Shown piece after piece: positions 63,227 through 64,000 of a DNA stretch of 64,000 nt. Positions within the stretch are counted from its first letter, which is position 1, and each line of letters opens with the position of its first letter. Position numbers and translations under genes: made by a program. Below the pieces are notes generated by a model. That model did not search any database and was not told the DNA's origin. It saw only the letters and a program-made list of their open reading frames with translations. Source of the stretch: Fodinibacter sp963800505 (GTDB taxonomy: Bacteria > Actinomycetota > Actinomycetes > Actinomycetales > Dermatophilaceae); assembly GCA_963800505.1 (NCBI GenBank), contig CAWDBL010000007.1, positions 124,001-188,000 on the forward strand. The letters run 5' to 3'.

Positions 63227-64000
63227 CTAGCTGCGGGCGACGGAGGTGAGTCGCGCTGGGGGGTGAGGAGGCTGATCGATGGCGGGCCGGTGGTGCAGCC
63301 AGTGTTCGAGTTCGGCGGCGGCGACGGGTTTGGATATGAAGTAGCCCTGAGCCTGGTCGCAGCCCAGGCCCGCCAACGCGGTGTAGACGGACTGAGTCTC
63401 CACGCCTTCGGCGACCATGCGCAGGCCCAGGCTGTGGGCCAGGGCGATGCTGGAGGCCACGAGTGCGGCGGCGCGGGAGTCGTCGGTCATGGGGAAGACG
63501 AAGGACTGGTCGAGCTTGAGCTCGTCGACGGGTAGGTCGCGCAGGTAGCTGAGCGAGCTGTAGCCGGTGCCGTAGTCGTCGATGGAGATCTGGACACCGC
63601 CGCCTCGTAGCCGGGTCAGTATCTTCCGGGCTCGTTGGCGGTCGGCCATGAGGAAGTCCTCGGTGATCTCCAACTGCAGGGCGGCGGGCGGGACGCCATG
63701 GGCGGCGAGCATGCCGAAGACCTCCTCGGGGAGGTCTGCGTCCACCAGTGAGCTGGCCGAGAGGTTGACCGCTATGGTCAGGTGCTGGCCCTGCCGCTGC
63801 CACGTCGCAGCCTGATCGAGGGCGATGTTGAGCACGAGCCGGGTCATGGCGGACATGAGCCCGGATACCTCTACGAGGTCGATGAAGGCGTCGGGGTAGA
63901 GCAGGCCACGAGTGGGGTGTTCCCAGCGGATCAGCGCCTCGACGGCGTGCACTTCGCCGGTGGCCAGGTCGACTTTGGGCTGGTAGTGCAGGACGAACTG
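63227..64000 (-). CDS. EAL-domain protein (cyclic-di-GMP phosphodiesterase), 3' part
   Basis: The frame is open to base 64000, so the N-terminus, perhaps with GGDEF or sensor domains, lies beyond the window; 257 residues are visible. The EAL motif is present as VEALIRWEHP. Catalytic residues appear in NLSASSLVD, EITEDFLM, SIDDYGTGYSSLSYL, ELKLDQSFV, and VAEGVET, with GYFISKPVA at the end. These fit an active c-di-GMP hydrolase. The upstream region is not visible, so regulation is unknown. Confidence 0.93.
   Translation of the reverse strand, partial: QFVLHYQPKVDLATGEVHAVEALIRWEHPTRGLLYPDAFIDLVEVSGLMSAMTRLVLNIALDQAATWQRQGQHLTIAVNLSASSLVDADLPEEVFGMLAAHGVPPAALQLEITEDFLMADRQRARKILTRLRGGGVQISIDDYGTGYSSLSYLRDLPVDELKLDQSFVFPMTDDSRAAALVASSIALAHSLGLRMVAEGVETQSVYTALAGLGCDQAQGYFISKPVAAAELEHWLHHRPAIDQPPHPPARLTSVARS

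Overview
The window is high-GC DNA (about 70% G+C by eye) with GTG and ATG starts, many 1-4 base gene overlaps and actinobacterial marker families: SepH, DUF3040, DUF456, DUF7455, DUF4193, DUF3710, DUF3159, DUF5998, the CeoB/CeoC TrkA pair, an [2Fe-2S]-type ferrochelatase and a SARP regulator. It is most likely chromosome of a member of the Micrococcales, plausibly Intrasporangiaceae. I see no rRNA, tRNA or CRISPR array.

Layout. 1-3.6 kb: end of the error-prone polymerase dnaE2, a methyltransferase and dinB. 3.6-16 kb: small membrane and zinc proteins, then topoisomerase IV genes parE and parC on opposite strands, separated by an amino-acid permease and a LacI-controlled sugar ABC cassette (binding protein, two permeases, regulator; no ATPase). 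16-24.7 kb: nitroreductase, a GNAT/acyl-CoA-synthetase fusion (Pat type), phosphodiesterase, thymidine kinase, SepH and ferrochelatase. 24.7-39.7 kb: a block of a kind common in actinobacteria (inositol phosphatase, DUF4193, dut, DUF3710, OB-fold, DUF3159, two TrkA, APC permease, TRAM methyltransferase, aconitase). It is interrupted at 28.4-31.9 kb by a decayed HNH/DUF222 gene, a truncated HAD gene, a NYN nuclease and two small genes. 39.7-45.8 kb: an assimilatory sulfate reduction operon (sir-cysH-cysD-cysN-cysG). 45.9-49.7 kb: an SOS-controlled gene of unknown function, a GAF regulator and a flavin monooxygenase. 49.8-51.7 kb: dxs. 51.7-64 kb: accessory methyltransferases, a reductase, and a regulator/secreted-protein system, ending in a partial EAL-domain protein.

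The most interesting region is 56.8-62.5 kb. A 1,666-residue SARP regulator (OmpR-type wHTH, BTAD, a degenerate P-loop, nSTAND1 ATPase, one membrane segment, beta-propeller) lies upstream of two secreted proteins. Direct repeats of the heptamer CGGTCGC, spaced mostly 11 bp apart, occur both upstream of the regulator and upstream of the first secreted gene. This is the geometry of SARP operators, and it suggests a self-contained sensory circuit driving export of an uncharacterised protein pair. A second notable signal is a perfect 16-bp LexA box (45924-45939) overlapping the -10 and start codon of an unknown 151-residue gene. A partial LexA box also precedes the HNH/DUF222 pseudogene.

Gene calls rest on recognised motifs and family memory. 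No database search was run.
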